Below, piece after piece: positions 32,581 through 39,712 of a DNA stretch of 49,229 bases. The notes beneath the pieces are model-generated. The model saw only the letters and a list, made by a program, of their open reading frames with translations, was not told the origin of the DNA and did not search any database. Numbering within the stretch: position 1 is the first letter of the stretch; every line of letters starts with the position of its first letter. The position numbers were made by a program, and so were the translations under genes. Origin of the DNA: Candidatus Woesearchaeota archaeon (GTDB lineage Archaea; Nanobdellota; Nanobdellia; Woesearchaeales; ARS49); assembly GCA_030750765.1 (NCBI GenBank), contig JASMHM010000007.1:1-49229 (forward strand). The letters run 5' to 3'.

Positions 32581-32984
32581 TGCACATCCGTCTTGATGAT
32601 TGTTCTCTTCGCTTTTCTTATTCACTCTATAGCGAAGCCTCTGCTGCTGTGATGGTTCCCCGTATGAGAACCATGACCGCGCAGCTAATGAACGCATACG
32701 ATGAGTTAGTTAAGCAAAGGCCAAGGGAGGTAGGTTCGCAACTGTTCCTCAATGCATATCGAGAACATCCGAACTCTCTGGCTAACTGCTACCGGTTTGA
32801 GATTGGTATGGTCGGTCCTGAAGAGACAGTTGTAGAACTAGCAAGAGATCTCATAGGAAACGTCGATGTATCTCCCGAGTTCGATATTACTTGCCAGATG
32901 TTAAAGGGTAAGGAAGCTTCTGATGTTGCGGAAATGTTTGGGTTAGAAAAGGCAGAAGCTGGCGCAGCTGAGATTACTGTATAA
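32580..32984 (+). CDS. Unknown small protein after S7
   Basis: 134 residues from the ATG that overlaps the S7 stop (TGATG). No signal peptide or membrane segment. The middle has two helices (about 25-60) and a beta-alpha segment with RFEIGMVGPEETVVELARDL. It is co-transcribed with S12 and S7, so a ribosome- or translation-linked role is likely. No family recognised. Confidence 0.65.
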   Translation: MHIRLDDCSLRFSYSLYSEASAAVMVPRMRTMTAQLMNAYDELVKQRPREVGSQLFLNAYREHPNSLANCYRFEIGMVGPEETVVELARDLIGNVDVSPEFDITCQMLKGKEASDVAEMFGLEKAEAGAAEITV

Positions 32985-33188
32985 TTATCGAGTAGGCGTG
33001 TCTGTTTCGTTCTCTGGTTCTTGGTTGACGTATTCTCGTTGCGCGAACTCATCCGCACAATACAAAGTCCTCGGAGAATCCCTGAAGACTGTAGATAGTC
33101 GAGGAACGTATCCTACGCTCGCAGGATCAACACTCCCAACGCCTCCTGGTGCTGGGGCTTCGGCTGGTTCATCAGTGGGTTTTGGCAT
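32985..33188 (-). CDS. Small acidic Pro-rich protein
   Basis: 67 residues with a Pro/Ala/Gly-rich front (PTDEPAEAPAPGGVG) and an acidic Thr-rich end. No membrane part. CTTTATAAG (rc of 33210-33218) lies about 25-30 bp before the ATG, so this strand is preferred; the plus-strand overlapping frame is Ser/Gly/Thr-rich and lacks a promoter. It ends against the convergent gene after S7. Confidence 0.5.
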   Translation of the reverse strand: MPKPTDEPAEAPAPGGVGSVDPASVGYVPRLSTVFRDSPRTLYCADEFAQREYVNQEPENETDTPTR

Positions 33189-33220
33189 AGATCTCTAATG
33201 TGTGAGGCTCTTATAAAGGT

Positions 33221-34687
33221 TTACCCAACCGTGATCGATGCTTTAGCTTGTTGTGCGGTGGCGAAGATTTCCACTTTTGAGGGCTGTCGGTTTCTGTTGA
33301 TAAGTATGGTGGAGCCAGCATTCATCATGCCAACGTCATACCCTGCACGGTCCCTAAACGTGGCCAGGTTTGTATCTACTGTGACGCGTCTTCCATTTGT
33401 AGAGAAGGTAAACGTGATGCTTTCTGTGACACGATTTTCTGAGAATTTGGGTGGCGCAGTGTACGTCATCGTGGCGGTGGCTCCAGCAGTACCAAGATCT
33501 AGCTTTGTCCCACCTTGGATAACTATGGGCATGGTTGCACTGCCGATAACACCGTCTCTATTCAGATCCATCTGGATGTTGTCTCCAGATACGGTAAACG
33601 TGAACTCTTGACCATACGCTCTGAGGAATCCTTGATTGTTAGAGATCGGCGCGATCTTTTGGCCGCCTGCCATGTCTTGGAAGGTGACGCTGGTCCCTCT
33701 CTTGCTTCGGTATTGGAAGATTTTGGTGATGCCTGACGTGGTGTCAGAGCTTGTCAGTACGATATAGTCTCCTGGCGCTATGGTGCCGCCTTCAGACGCA
33801 TGCAATGTTCTTGTACCTTTGCCGTACTTTAGCGTGCCTCCATCGTTGTATATGAGCGGTATGCGGTACCTTCTGCCTTGTTGGTTGGTAAACTCAAGGT
33901 TGTACCCTCTGCTTACCGGAGAGAACACGATAGGAGGGTCTTTGGCCACCCCTACGCCTTTGTAGCGCAGGTCAAGATCAGGGACTAAGAAGACTGCAGG
34001 ATTGCGTATGTATTCTTGTACTGATTGTCCTGCAGGTACGATGACGTCTGTGCCTTGTGCAGGTCTTGCTTCGATAAGGTACTCTATGGATTGGATGGTT
34101 ACGTCATCATCTGTGATGATGGCGCGCATTCGTACTAAGGCGTCTGCGCTATACCCATCTAAGCGTACGCCTCTGCTGAAACTGTCATCCACGACATCGG
34201 TCCAGTCAATATGCTGGGGTCCTTGTAGCTGTATGCGTAGTTCGTTGCTTCCGCTGCGGTAGGTTGCGTTGCTGATGTTGAACTCCCAACCCAAAATATT
34301 CAAGGGTTTGTACCATAATCTTCGCAGGTTCCTTCCTTCGCGTCTGCTGAACAAGCCTTCCTCAAAGTCTAGCGTGTACAAGAGTATGTCATCAGAAAAA
34401 ACCATAGCATCTTGGACGTTGCCTAGATCATCTTGGACAAACTCTACTTTTCCGCCATCAAACAGGTCTTGTCTGGAGAAAACAATGCTTTGGGAGTAAC
34501 TGGTGCGTCTGCTTCCGGTGATATCTTGGCTTGGACCAGAAATGCTGGGCAACTTTTCCCCTAACGTTTGGCCAATACCTACTAACGGTGCTGCAAGGTT
34601 GCCTGATCCTGGCATGACTAGGAGTGCGAATAAAGAAACGATGCCAACGATCGCCACAAGACTTATGAGTGTGTTATCCTTGTGCAT
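33221..34687 (-). CDS. Surface protein with N-terminal anchor, S-layer-like candidate
   Basis: 488 residues. An N-terminal anchor (about 7-26), then an all-beta exterior rich in Thr, Ser, Gly and Asp, as in S-layer or adhesin proteins. A calcium-loop-like DLNRDGVIG occurs near residue 385. Two similar beta halves may exist (about 60-230 and 240-480), which is uncertain. TATA box rc of ACTATATATGG at 34705-34715, about 25 bp before the ATG. No enzymatic motif seen. Confidence 0.7.
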   Translation of the reverse strand: MHKDNTLISLVAIVGIVSLFALLVMPGSGNLAAPLVGIGQTLGEKLPSISGPSQDITGSRRTSYSQSIVFSRQDLFDGGKVEFVQDDLGNVQDAMVFSDDILLYTLDFEEGLFSRREGRNLRRLWYKPLNILGWEFNISNATYRSGSNELRIQLQGPQHIDWTDVVDDSFSRGVRLDGYSADALVRMRAIITDDDVTIQSIEYLIEARPAQGTDVIVPAGQSVQEYIRNPAVFLVPDLDLRYKGVGVAKDPPIVFSPVSRGYNLEFTNQQGRRYRIPLIYNDGGTLKYGKGTRTLHASEGGTIAPGDYIVLTSSDTTSGITKIFQYRSKRGTSVTFQDMAGGQKIAPISNNQGFLRAYGQEFTFTVSGDNIQMDLNRDGVIGSATMPIVIQGGTKLDLGTAGATATMTYTAPPKFSENRVTESITFTFSTNGRRVTVDTNLATFRDRAGYDVGMMNAGSTILINRNRQPSKVEIFATAQQAKASITVG

Positions 34688-34723
34688 GCTGCTTGTTTAG
34701 ACTAGAACTATATATGGTTTGTG

Positions 34724-34915
34724 TCACCACTCTGGTTGAACATCGTATTCTCGCTCAGGGAATGGCTCCCACCATTCTGTTTTGGCGCCGTATGCTTGCA
34801 CTGCATGTGCTGTCGCGCCTACAGGTTTTATCTGGCTCCAGTTCCACATTGTTAGTAAGGAGAATATTGCTACTATGGCTACCGCAATCAGTATGAACGT
34901 GAAGAGCTTCTGCAT
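34724..34915 (-). CDS. Small membrane-anchored protein
   Basis: 63 residues from the ATG about 25 bp behind TATA box GTTTAAATAG; the frame also extends four codons upstream. A hydrophobic anchor (about 5-25) is followed by an acidic Trp/Pro/Glu-rich exposed tail. It precedes the S-layer-like gene on the same strand and has its own promoter. Confidence 0.65.
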   Translation of the reverse strand: MQKLFTFILIAVAIVAIFSLLTMWNWSQIKPVGATAHAVQAYGAKTEWWEPFPEREYDVQPEW

Positions 34916-34967
34916 GTGGTCTGGCAAGATCTAAGCTATTTAAACGTTTGGGTGCTTCCGCCTATGG

Positions 34968-35861
34968 TTACTGATGCGACTTTACTTCGGTGCTTTGTAA
35001 GGAGCGGTTGTCGATGAGTTTGGATGTGATGAAATCCTCTACTCGATCATCCACCCACGTATAGTCTAGGCCTTTTGGTTGAAGCATGACATAGCTCAAT
35101 CCTGCCTTTTTGCACTTTTGGGCAATACCCATGGGGTGTCCGTTTCCTGGCAGCACGTACACAGGCTCGCCCCTTGCTATGTAGGGTGCGGCAGCATCCA
35201 CGTATGCTTGTTCCTGTCCGTCGAGCACGCGGTTAATGTATGTTTGGCCTTCCTTGCTGGCGAGCAAGCCTCGAATGCGACTGTTGGCGCTATTGATTGC
35301 TTTGGATATTTCGGCGGTTTGTTCTTCGGTCGTGCCATCCAGGGGTAGAGCTCGTATTTCAGCCACGCAAGAGTCGTACAGGGTCTTCAACTGTTCACGC
35401 ATGTCACTTGTTTCCAACCTTGCGCCTACAAGATCCCACTTTCTTCTGGTGAGCACATTCTCATAACACGTGATGAAAGTTTTTGTGCTTTTGACATCCG
35501 GTCCTTCAGCGCCCATGGTTCCTCTTCTTCGTTCGATGAGTTCTGCGCCCTTCGCATTCAATCTTTCAGGAATCATGATTCTAAGGCCGTGGACGTCGTA
35601 CAGTTGGTCGGCAATAGGTCCTAGACGCTCCAGGATAGGGATAGGTAATTGGGTGATTCTATGGCTTGAGGAGTGTACAAACGCACCAATAACGACAAAA
35701 GGATCCTGGCCCCAAGCATGCACTATGCTGCCGTGTTCGCTTTTGAAGGACGTAACTGAGGGGTAAGAAGGTCGAACGATGGCGGGTTTAGACTTGTGGT
35801 GCCAATACCCAAGGCCCCCTACAGCCATGGTAAGGCACAAAGCAGGTATCTGCCATCTCAT
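34968..35861 (-). CDS. Membrane-anchored protein, unknown (possible TraB/GumN-like)
   Basis: 297 residues. A short N-terminal signal or anchor (about 4-20), then an exported domain. HAWGQDPFVVIGAFVHSSSH (about 48-67) and VYVLPGNGHPMGIAQKCKKA (about 234-253) vaguely recall GxxH motifs of TraB/GumN-type proteins, but the match is weak. Two cysteines (about 132 and 164) may form a disulfide. TATA box rc of CTTTTATAAAG (35881-35891), about 25 bp before the ATG. Confidence 0.6.
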   Translation of the reverse strand: MRWQIPALCLTMAVGGLGYWHHKSKPAIVRPSYPSVTSFKSEHGSIVHAWGQDPFVVIGAFVHSSSHRITQLPIPILERLGPIADQLYDVHGLRIMIPERLNAKGAELIERRRGTMGAEGPDVKSTKTFITCYENVLTRRKWDLVGARLETSDMREQLKTLYDSCVAEIRALPLDGTTEEQTAEISKAINSANSRIRGLLASKEGQTYINRVLDGQEQAYVDAAAPYIARGEPVYVLPGNGHPMGIAQKCKKAGLSYVMLQPKGLDYTWVDDRVEDFITSKLIDNRSLQSTEVKSHQ

Positions 35862-35960
35862 CGGTGCTTAAGTGTTAGCTCTTTTATAAAGGTAGACAGC
35901 CCTCATTTTTAAATAAAACACTCGAATTGCTACCTCCCAGTAACATTGAAACCGATACCT

Positions 35961-36072
35961 TTATATACTAGTTGCCACAATATAGTATTGGATAGCCGAC
36001 TACTAGAGTGAGGAGTCGGACATTACCAGGGGGTGCTATCAGACTCTTATAGAGTTCTGTGGCCAACACACA
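35961..36072 (+). promoter_or_regulatory. TFB promoter and about 85-base structured leader
   Basis: TATA box TTATATAC at 35961-35968 sets a start near 35988, leaving about 85 bases before the TFB ATG, longer than elsewhere in the window. The leader holds a hairpin (CCGACT 35996-36001 with AGTCGG 36014-36019) and two tiny overlapping frames: TTG at 35988 (seven codons, stop TGA) and GTG overlapping that stop (14 codons, stop TAG near 36052). Confidence 0.45.
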
Positions 36073-36969
36073 ATGCTAGCACAAGAAGCATGTCCAGATT
36101 GTGGACATAAAAACTTCTTCCTTAACCGGGAGAAGGGAGAGGCTATTTGTCGTAACTGCAGTTGCGTTGTTGAAGACAGCATTGTAGACTTAGGAAGAGA
36201 TTCTGTAGCCTTTGACGAAGATACCTTAGAAAGTAATACTAGAACAGGAGCTCCTTTTGATCCAAGAATTGCCAACAACTTGAGCACAACCATTGGCAGC
36301 CAAGACGATATACGAAAATTAAGCGGTAAGAGCAAAGCAATGGTTTCTCGCCTACGAAAAAAGCATTCTTGGGCTAACACAAGCTTTGAACACTCACTAA
36401 ATCACGCAATGGACCATCTAAGAATGCTCAGTGGAAAGTTAGACTTGCCACGAGCAGTAGAAAAAGAAGCAGCCATGATCTATCGAAGAGCTGCAGAAAA
36501 AGGATTAACACTCAAAAGAAGCAAAGAAGACATCATGGTAGGCGCAGTGTTTGTAGCATGCAAACTCCACAGCATACCTAGAAGCATGAAAGAGATAGCC
36601 AGAGAAGGCAAAGCAGATCTCAAAATCCTAGGAAAAACATACAAGCTATTGTTAAGAGAGTTAGACATCAGAATCATGCCAACCTCTCCACACGATTACA
36701 TTAGCAAGTTCGCAAACCAGCTAAAATTAAGTCCAAAAACGCAAACAGCAAGCGTAAAGATGGTAGAGAAAATGCAAAAGCAAGGCTTACTCTCAGGATT
36801 AAGTCCATTAAGCATAGCAGCTTCAGCTCTTTACATTAGTTGCATCACAGAGAAAGAACGAAGAACACAAAAAGAAGTAGCTAGTGCAACAGGCATCACC
36901 GAAGCAACCCTACGCGCACGATGCAGACGGATTGCAAAACAACTACACTTAAAATACAAAATACGGTGA
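36073..36969 (+). CDS. tfb: Transcription initiation factor TFB (TFIIB)
   Basis: 298 residues. N-terminal zinc ribbon C7, C10, C26, C29, B-finger region near 40-60 with RTGAPFDPR, and two cyclin repeats (about 100-190 and 200-298). The C-terminal helix-turn-helix TQKEVASATGITEATLRARC recognises the BRE element. It loads RNA polymerase with TBP at the TATA boxes seen throughout. It is the only TFB in the window and is followed after 5 bp by a small zinc-finger gene. Confidence 0.97.
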   Translation: MLAQEACPDCGHKNFFLNREKGEAICRNCSCVVEDSIVDLGRDSVAFDEDTLESNTRTGAPFDPRIANNLSTTIGSQDDIRKLSGKSKAMVSRLRKKHSWANTSFEHSLNHAMDHLRMLSGKLDLPRAVEKEAAMIYRRAAEKGLTLKRSKEDIMVGAVFVACKLHSIPRSMKEIAREGKADLKILGKTYKLLLRELDIRIMPTSPHDYISKFANQLKLSPKTQTASVKMVEKMQKQGLLSGLSPLSIAASALYISCITEKERRTQKEVASATGITEATLRARCRRIAKQLHLKYKIR

Positions 36970-36974
36970 ACATC

Positions 36975-37244
36975 ATGTATAAATGTCCAACTAATTCTGA
37001 AATCAACGATGACATTTTAAGTATGTTCACCATCATAAAAACTCAACCTACTCTACTCTCTGTGCCCGACGTTGTTGACGAATGTGGCATGGATGAGGAG
37101 CAATATTTCGAAATCAAAAAGCATGTTACTGCATGTGCTAGCTGCAAAAACGTGCTGAAAGAGTACCAACAGATGCAGTTAGTTCTTGAACAAGTAAAGA
37201 ACGGAAAATTGGAAGCCTTCCAAGCTAAGAAAGCTACCGCATAA
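36975..37244 (+). CDS. Small zf-HC2-like (HxxxCxxC) protein next to TFB
   Basis: 89 residues. H50, C54 and C57 (HVTACASC) form the HxxxCxxC zinc motif of zf-HC2/ZAS proteins, the same pattern as in bacterial anti-sigma factors. An amphipathic helix follows (about 58-75). No membrane segment. Alternatively it starts at GTG 36966, overlapping the TFB stop (GTGA). The position invites an anti-TFB or redox-sensing role; that is inference. Confidence 0.65.
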   Translation: MYKCPTNSEINDDILSMFTIIKTQPTLLSVPDVVDECGMDEEQYFEIKKHVTACASCKNVLKEYQQMQLVLEQVKNGKLEAFQAKKATA

Positions 37245-37282
37245 CCGAATCATTTTTGTAGTCTAACCTTTCACAAGCAGCC

Positions 37283-37786
37283 ATGGCTCTTGAAATGCTA
37301 GGCTTGATCGTGTTCATCCTCATAGCAGCAATTGCTGTGTTTATCGCGCTGCTAGGATTACCTGGAGCCTTTGTAATCGTTGTTGGAGCGTTGTTATACA
37401 ATCTGATAACGTGGAGTTTGGCCATATCTTGGAAGTTGTTAGCAATTCTTGCTGCACTAGCGATACTTGCTGAAGTCCTAGAAGCGTTCGTCATGGTGTA
37501 TGGTGCCAAACTAGGAGGGGTGAGCAAGTACGGAACCTTTGGCACGGTGGCAGGAGCCATAGTTGGTGGCTTGTTGCTAAGCGCAGTCATGCCCATCGTA
37601 GGCACAATCATTGGTGTTTTCTTAGGCGCAATACTTGGGGCGTTCTTAGCAGAATACGCCCACACCCATCACGCAGGAAAGGCATGGAAAGCAGCAGTAA
37701 CCGCGCTTATTGGTAGAGGATTAGTCAGTGTGGTGAAGCTCGTAATTGTTGTAGTACAGATAGGTCTCGTTCTGACTGCGATCTAG
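37283..37786 (+). CDS. DUF456 membrane protein
   Basis: 167 residues with about four membrane stretches and the glycine-rich signature of DUF456 (LLGLPGAFVIVVGALLYNL and GTVAGAIVGGLL). The function of this family is not known; some members are linked to glycan or stress. Ends 45 bp before the tRNA gene. Confidence 0.88.
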   Translation: MALEMLGLIVFILIAAIAVFIALLGLPGAFVIVVGALLYNLITWSLAISWKLLAILAALAILAEVLEAFVMVYGAKLGGVSKYGTFGTVAGAIVGGLLLSAVMPIVGTIIGVFLGAILGAFLAEYAHTHHAGKAWKAAVTALIGRGLVSVVKLVIVVVQIGLVLTAI

Positions 37787-37831
37787 CTCGTAAACTTTAA
37801 AAAGGGTCCAGCTTCTTTATTAGTATTCTTT

Positions 37832-37906
37832 GCCCCTGTAGTGTAGTCCGGCCAAGCATGCTGCCCTTTCGAGGCAGCGACTCGGGTTCAAATCCCGGCG
37901 GGGGCA
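37832..37906 (+). tRNA. tRNA-Glu (UUC)
   Basis: 75 bases. The acceptor GCCCCTG pairs with CGGGGGC, plus discriminator A at 37906. Anticodon stem CTGCC/GGCAG holds the loop CTTTCGA with anticodon TTC. The T arm is TCGGG TTCAAAT CCCGG. No intron and no CCA encoded. Its last 20 bases recur, with one mismatch, at 38451-38470. Confidence 0.97.
37887..37906 (+). repeat. Direct repeat copy 1, at the tRNA-Glu 3' end (att-like)
   Basis: TTCAAATCCCGGCGGGG followed by GCA. It is the T-loop and acceptor half of the tRNA. A copy with one mismatch at position 18 lies 564 bp downstream in the same orientation. Direct repeats of a tRNA end are the normal trace of site-specific integration. Confidence 0.75.
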
Positions 37907-37907
37907 T

Positions 37908-38174
37908 CTATTCCTTAAAATCGTAGATGTTGTCGTGATGGTCGTAGTATCGGAAAATTATCTTACTCTCTTCATGCCGGAATAAAAGAACAAAACTAGA
38001 CTTGACATGGACTCTCTTGTAGTGTTGTAATGGTCGTTTAAGATTCTTGTAGTGTGAAGGATCAGATTTGATTACTTCTTCGATTTTTTTCAGCAAGATC
38101 TCAAACTGTTTCGGGTCCTTCTTGGATAATTTAGCTAGCGTCTTATCTAGGTCTGGATGAATCTCGTACTGCAT
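37908..38174 (-). CDS. RelE/YafQ-like toxin
   Basis: 88 residues. The MQYEIHPDLDKTLAKLSKKD start, the basic HYKRVHVKSSFVLLFRHEE strands and the RYYDHHDNIYDF end are those of the RelE/ParE/YafQ superfamily of ribosome-dependent mRNA interferases. The His pair (154-155 of the fold, here near 79-80) and Arg/Lys residues on the last strands are candidate catalytic groups. It ends two bases from the tRNA gene. The stop is adjacent to the antitoxin's end. Confidence 0.85.
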   Translation of the reverse strand: MQYEIHPDLDKTLAKLSKKDPKQFEILLKKIEEVIKSDPSHYKNLKRPLQHYKRVHVKSSFVLLFRHEESKIIFRYYDHHDNIYDFKE

Positions 38175-38408
38175 TCAGGAATGCCTCTTGCGAAGTTCAT
38201 CCACATTCTTGAACTTGATGCCTTTCTTTTTTTCTCCCTTTCTTATTTTTTCTACAAAATCCGGCCTGAGCTCAGGCTCCATATGATCCTTCTCATACGC
38301 CTTCACAACCAAAGAAATTGCTTCTGCTTTGTTTCTTAGATCGTTTTGTATCTTGACTATATGCAACGTCTGGTTCACGTCCTTAGGTATGTCTATCAAA
38401 GCCTTCAT
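38175..38408 (-). CDS. Antitoxin, DUF2683-like
   Basis: 77 residues. The opening MKALIDIPKDVNQTLHIVKI and closing EKKKGIKFKNVDELRK match the DUF2683 family of archaeal antitoxins that pair with RelE-type toxins. It is the upstream gene of the module with no gap to the toxin. Promoter: TATA at 38435-38442 and three GTTAA repeats 10 bp apart. Confidence 0.82.
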   Translation of the reverse strand: MKALIDIPKDVNQTLHIVKIQNDLRNKAEAISLVVKAYEKDHMEPELRPDFVEKIRKGEKKKGIKFKNVDELRKRHS

Positions 38409-38443
38409 GTTAATAGTTGTTAATACTTGTTAACATTTAAAGC
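38409..38443 (-). promoter_or_regulatory. Antitoxin promoter with three 10-bp-spaced repeats
   Basis: GTTAA occurs at 38409-38413, 38419-38423 and 38429-38433, exactly 10 bp apart, so the sites face the same side of the helix. The unit repeats roughly as GTTAATAGTT, GTTAATACTT, GTTAACATTT. The TATA box ATTTAAAG (38435-38442) follows. This is a strong candidate for cooperative autoregulation. Confidence 0.6.
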
Positions 38444-38450
38444 TTTCGTT

Positions 38451-38470
38451 TTCAAATCCCGGCGGGGACA
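38451..38470 (+). repeat. Direct repeat copy 2 (tRNA-end duplicate)
   Basis: TTCAAATCCCGGCGGGG followed by ACA. It matches the last 20 bases of tRNA-Glu with one mismatch (19/20). There is no tRNA here. It marks the far edge of the toxin-antitoxin insert, just upstream of the antitoxin promoter. Confidence 0.75.
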
Positions 38471-38502
38471 CCCTTATAAAGGGGTAGTCATTTGACAGTA
38501 AC

Positions 38503-38901
38503 ATGGTCAGATTTGAACGTTCAAGAGAGGGCAAACGAAGAGATTCTAGAGACGCCTCTCCAAGAAAGGAAGCAAGATTCAAGGACTTTGTAGAACGACC
38601 TAGAGGAAGACCAAGATTTGAGGAACGACCTAGAGGTCGCGACCGTGGTTTTTCAGGTGGTAGAGACCGAGATAGTCGCAGAGGACCGTTAGAACTCACT
38701 AAGGTAGTTTGCGGCCAATGTGGCATCAACACTGAAGTTCCTTTCAAGCCAACATCAAACAAGCCCGTACTATGTCGAGATTGCTTTACCAAAGCACCAC
38801 GAAGCGGACCACGCGGTGCACCAAGCGCTCCACCAAGCAGAGAGTTAGAACTGATTAACATGAAGCTAGACAAGATCATGAAAGCTCTAGATCTTGAATA
38901 A
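38503..38901 (+). CDS. Basic protein with CxxC-x17-CxxC zinc domain
   Basis: 132 residues. Residues 1-60 are Arg-rich, with repeats RPRGR and RDRGF-like RG elements typical of nucleic-acid binders. C70, C73, C91, C94 have exactly 17 residues between the pairs, matching the CxxC-x17-CxxC family. A short helix ends the protein (ELINMKLDKIMKAL). TATA box CTTATAAAG at 38473-38481. RNA or DNA binding is likely. Confidence 0.8.
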   Translation: MVRFERSREGKRRDSRDASPRKEARFKDFVERPRGRPRFEERPRGRDRGFSGGRDRDSRRGPLELTKVVCGQCGINTEVPFKPTSNKPVLCRDCFTKAPRSGPRGAPSAPPSRELELINMKLDKIMKALDLE

Positions 38902-38939
38902 GCCCTAAACCTTCTATATTCTGTAATGATAATACCTTC

Positions 38940-39518
38940 GTGCATGACTCAGATCCTTTGGAAGATCGAATCCGTACTCTACAAGAGGAATTACGTGATC
39001 TAAAATCTCAACGACCTAGTTGGGCTACCAAAGTAAAACAAGTGGTTGCTCCTAGATGGGATGCTTTCAGCAAGAAAGTGACGGATACCGGTCGTAAAGT
39101 TTGGGAAGGAAGAGACATGGTCGTCATTTACGGTTTTTTGTGGGGGGTGTGTGGGTTAGTTGCGCCTCCTGTAATGGCGTATGACGCGGTGAGAAAGCAT
39201 GTCGTTCCACGCATTCCTCTTGTTAACAAAAAAACCCGTGGAAGCATAGTGGCAGAACAGATTTCTCAGGTGCATTTCAATTCTTTTTGCTATTCTGGGG
39301 GAGAGTACCGACCTCCAAATGCGGAACATATCGCGCTTTGTGCAGACGTCCAACGCCAGTACTTGCGTGAAGCCAAACAGGTCGTTCGCTTGTGCGATCG
39401 CTCGCTAAAACTTCTGAGAACTACGGACTATCGATGGACTGCGGGAATTGAGAGCAGGAGAGACGACGCTCATCGTTTCATTACTGAATACGGTCCGGTT
39501 ATAGAAAAGGTAGCTTAG
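38940..39518 (+). CDS. Membrane protein with N-terminal coiled coil, unknown
   Basis: 192 residues, GTG start about 25 bp after TCTATATT. An N-terminal charged helix (about 5-25), one membrane segment (about 61-82, VVIYGFLWGVCGLVAPPVMA) and a long helical tail with HFNSFCYSGGEYRPP. Its stop overlaps that of the convergent remnant (TTAG). No family recognised. Confidence 0.6.
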   Translation: MHDSDPLEDRIRTLQEELRDLKSQRPSWATKVKQVVAPRWDAFSKKVTDTGRKVWEGRDMVVIYGFLWGVCGLVAPPVMAYDAVRKHVVPRIPLVNKKTRGSIVAEQISQVHFNSFCYSGGEYRPPNAEHIALCADVQRQYLREAKQVVRLCDRSLKLLRTTDYRWTAGIESRRDDAHRFITEYGPVIEKVA

Positions 39519-39712
39519 TTCAAAGCCACATACTCGCCGTTCTTGACCGTTTTCAGAACAACCGGTTTTATCGTGTCGCCATTCACATCAAACTTGATCT
39601 TGCCGGATGTTCCTTGGAAGTCTACGTTGGATAATTCATTCTTCACACATTCCTGCCTTTTCGATGTCGAAAGCCGGGTTATCTGCCACGGAGTTTGTTC
39701 CAGCCCAGACTG
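39515..39712 (-). pseudogene. Remnant of a LivJ-type substrate-binding protein (3' end)
   Basis: The last 40 codons read VKNELSNVDFQGTSGKIKFD, then VNGDTIKPVV and an end in GEYVALN, typical of the C-terminus of branched-chain-amino-acid-type binding proteins (DFQG...G.I.FD..GD). Upstream, a shifted frame gives WAGTNSVADNPAFDIEKAGM, the expected preceding helix, so one frameshift lies near 39650. The upstream 300 residues are gone. Overlaps the 3' end of the minus-strand membrane gene by about 34 bp. Confidence 0.6.

Noticed and set aside
32998-33198. Plus-strand frame of 66 codons
   Set aside because: The opposite strand has a TATA box at the right distance and a more protein-like composition; both cannot be genes.
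37832-37906. Intron in tRNA-Glu
   Set aside because: All arms pair at normal lengths and the anticodon loop is 7 bases, leaving no room for an intron.
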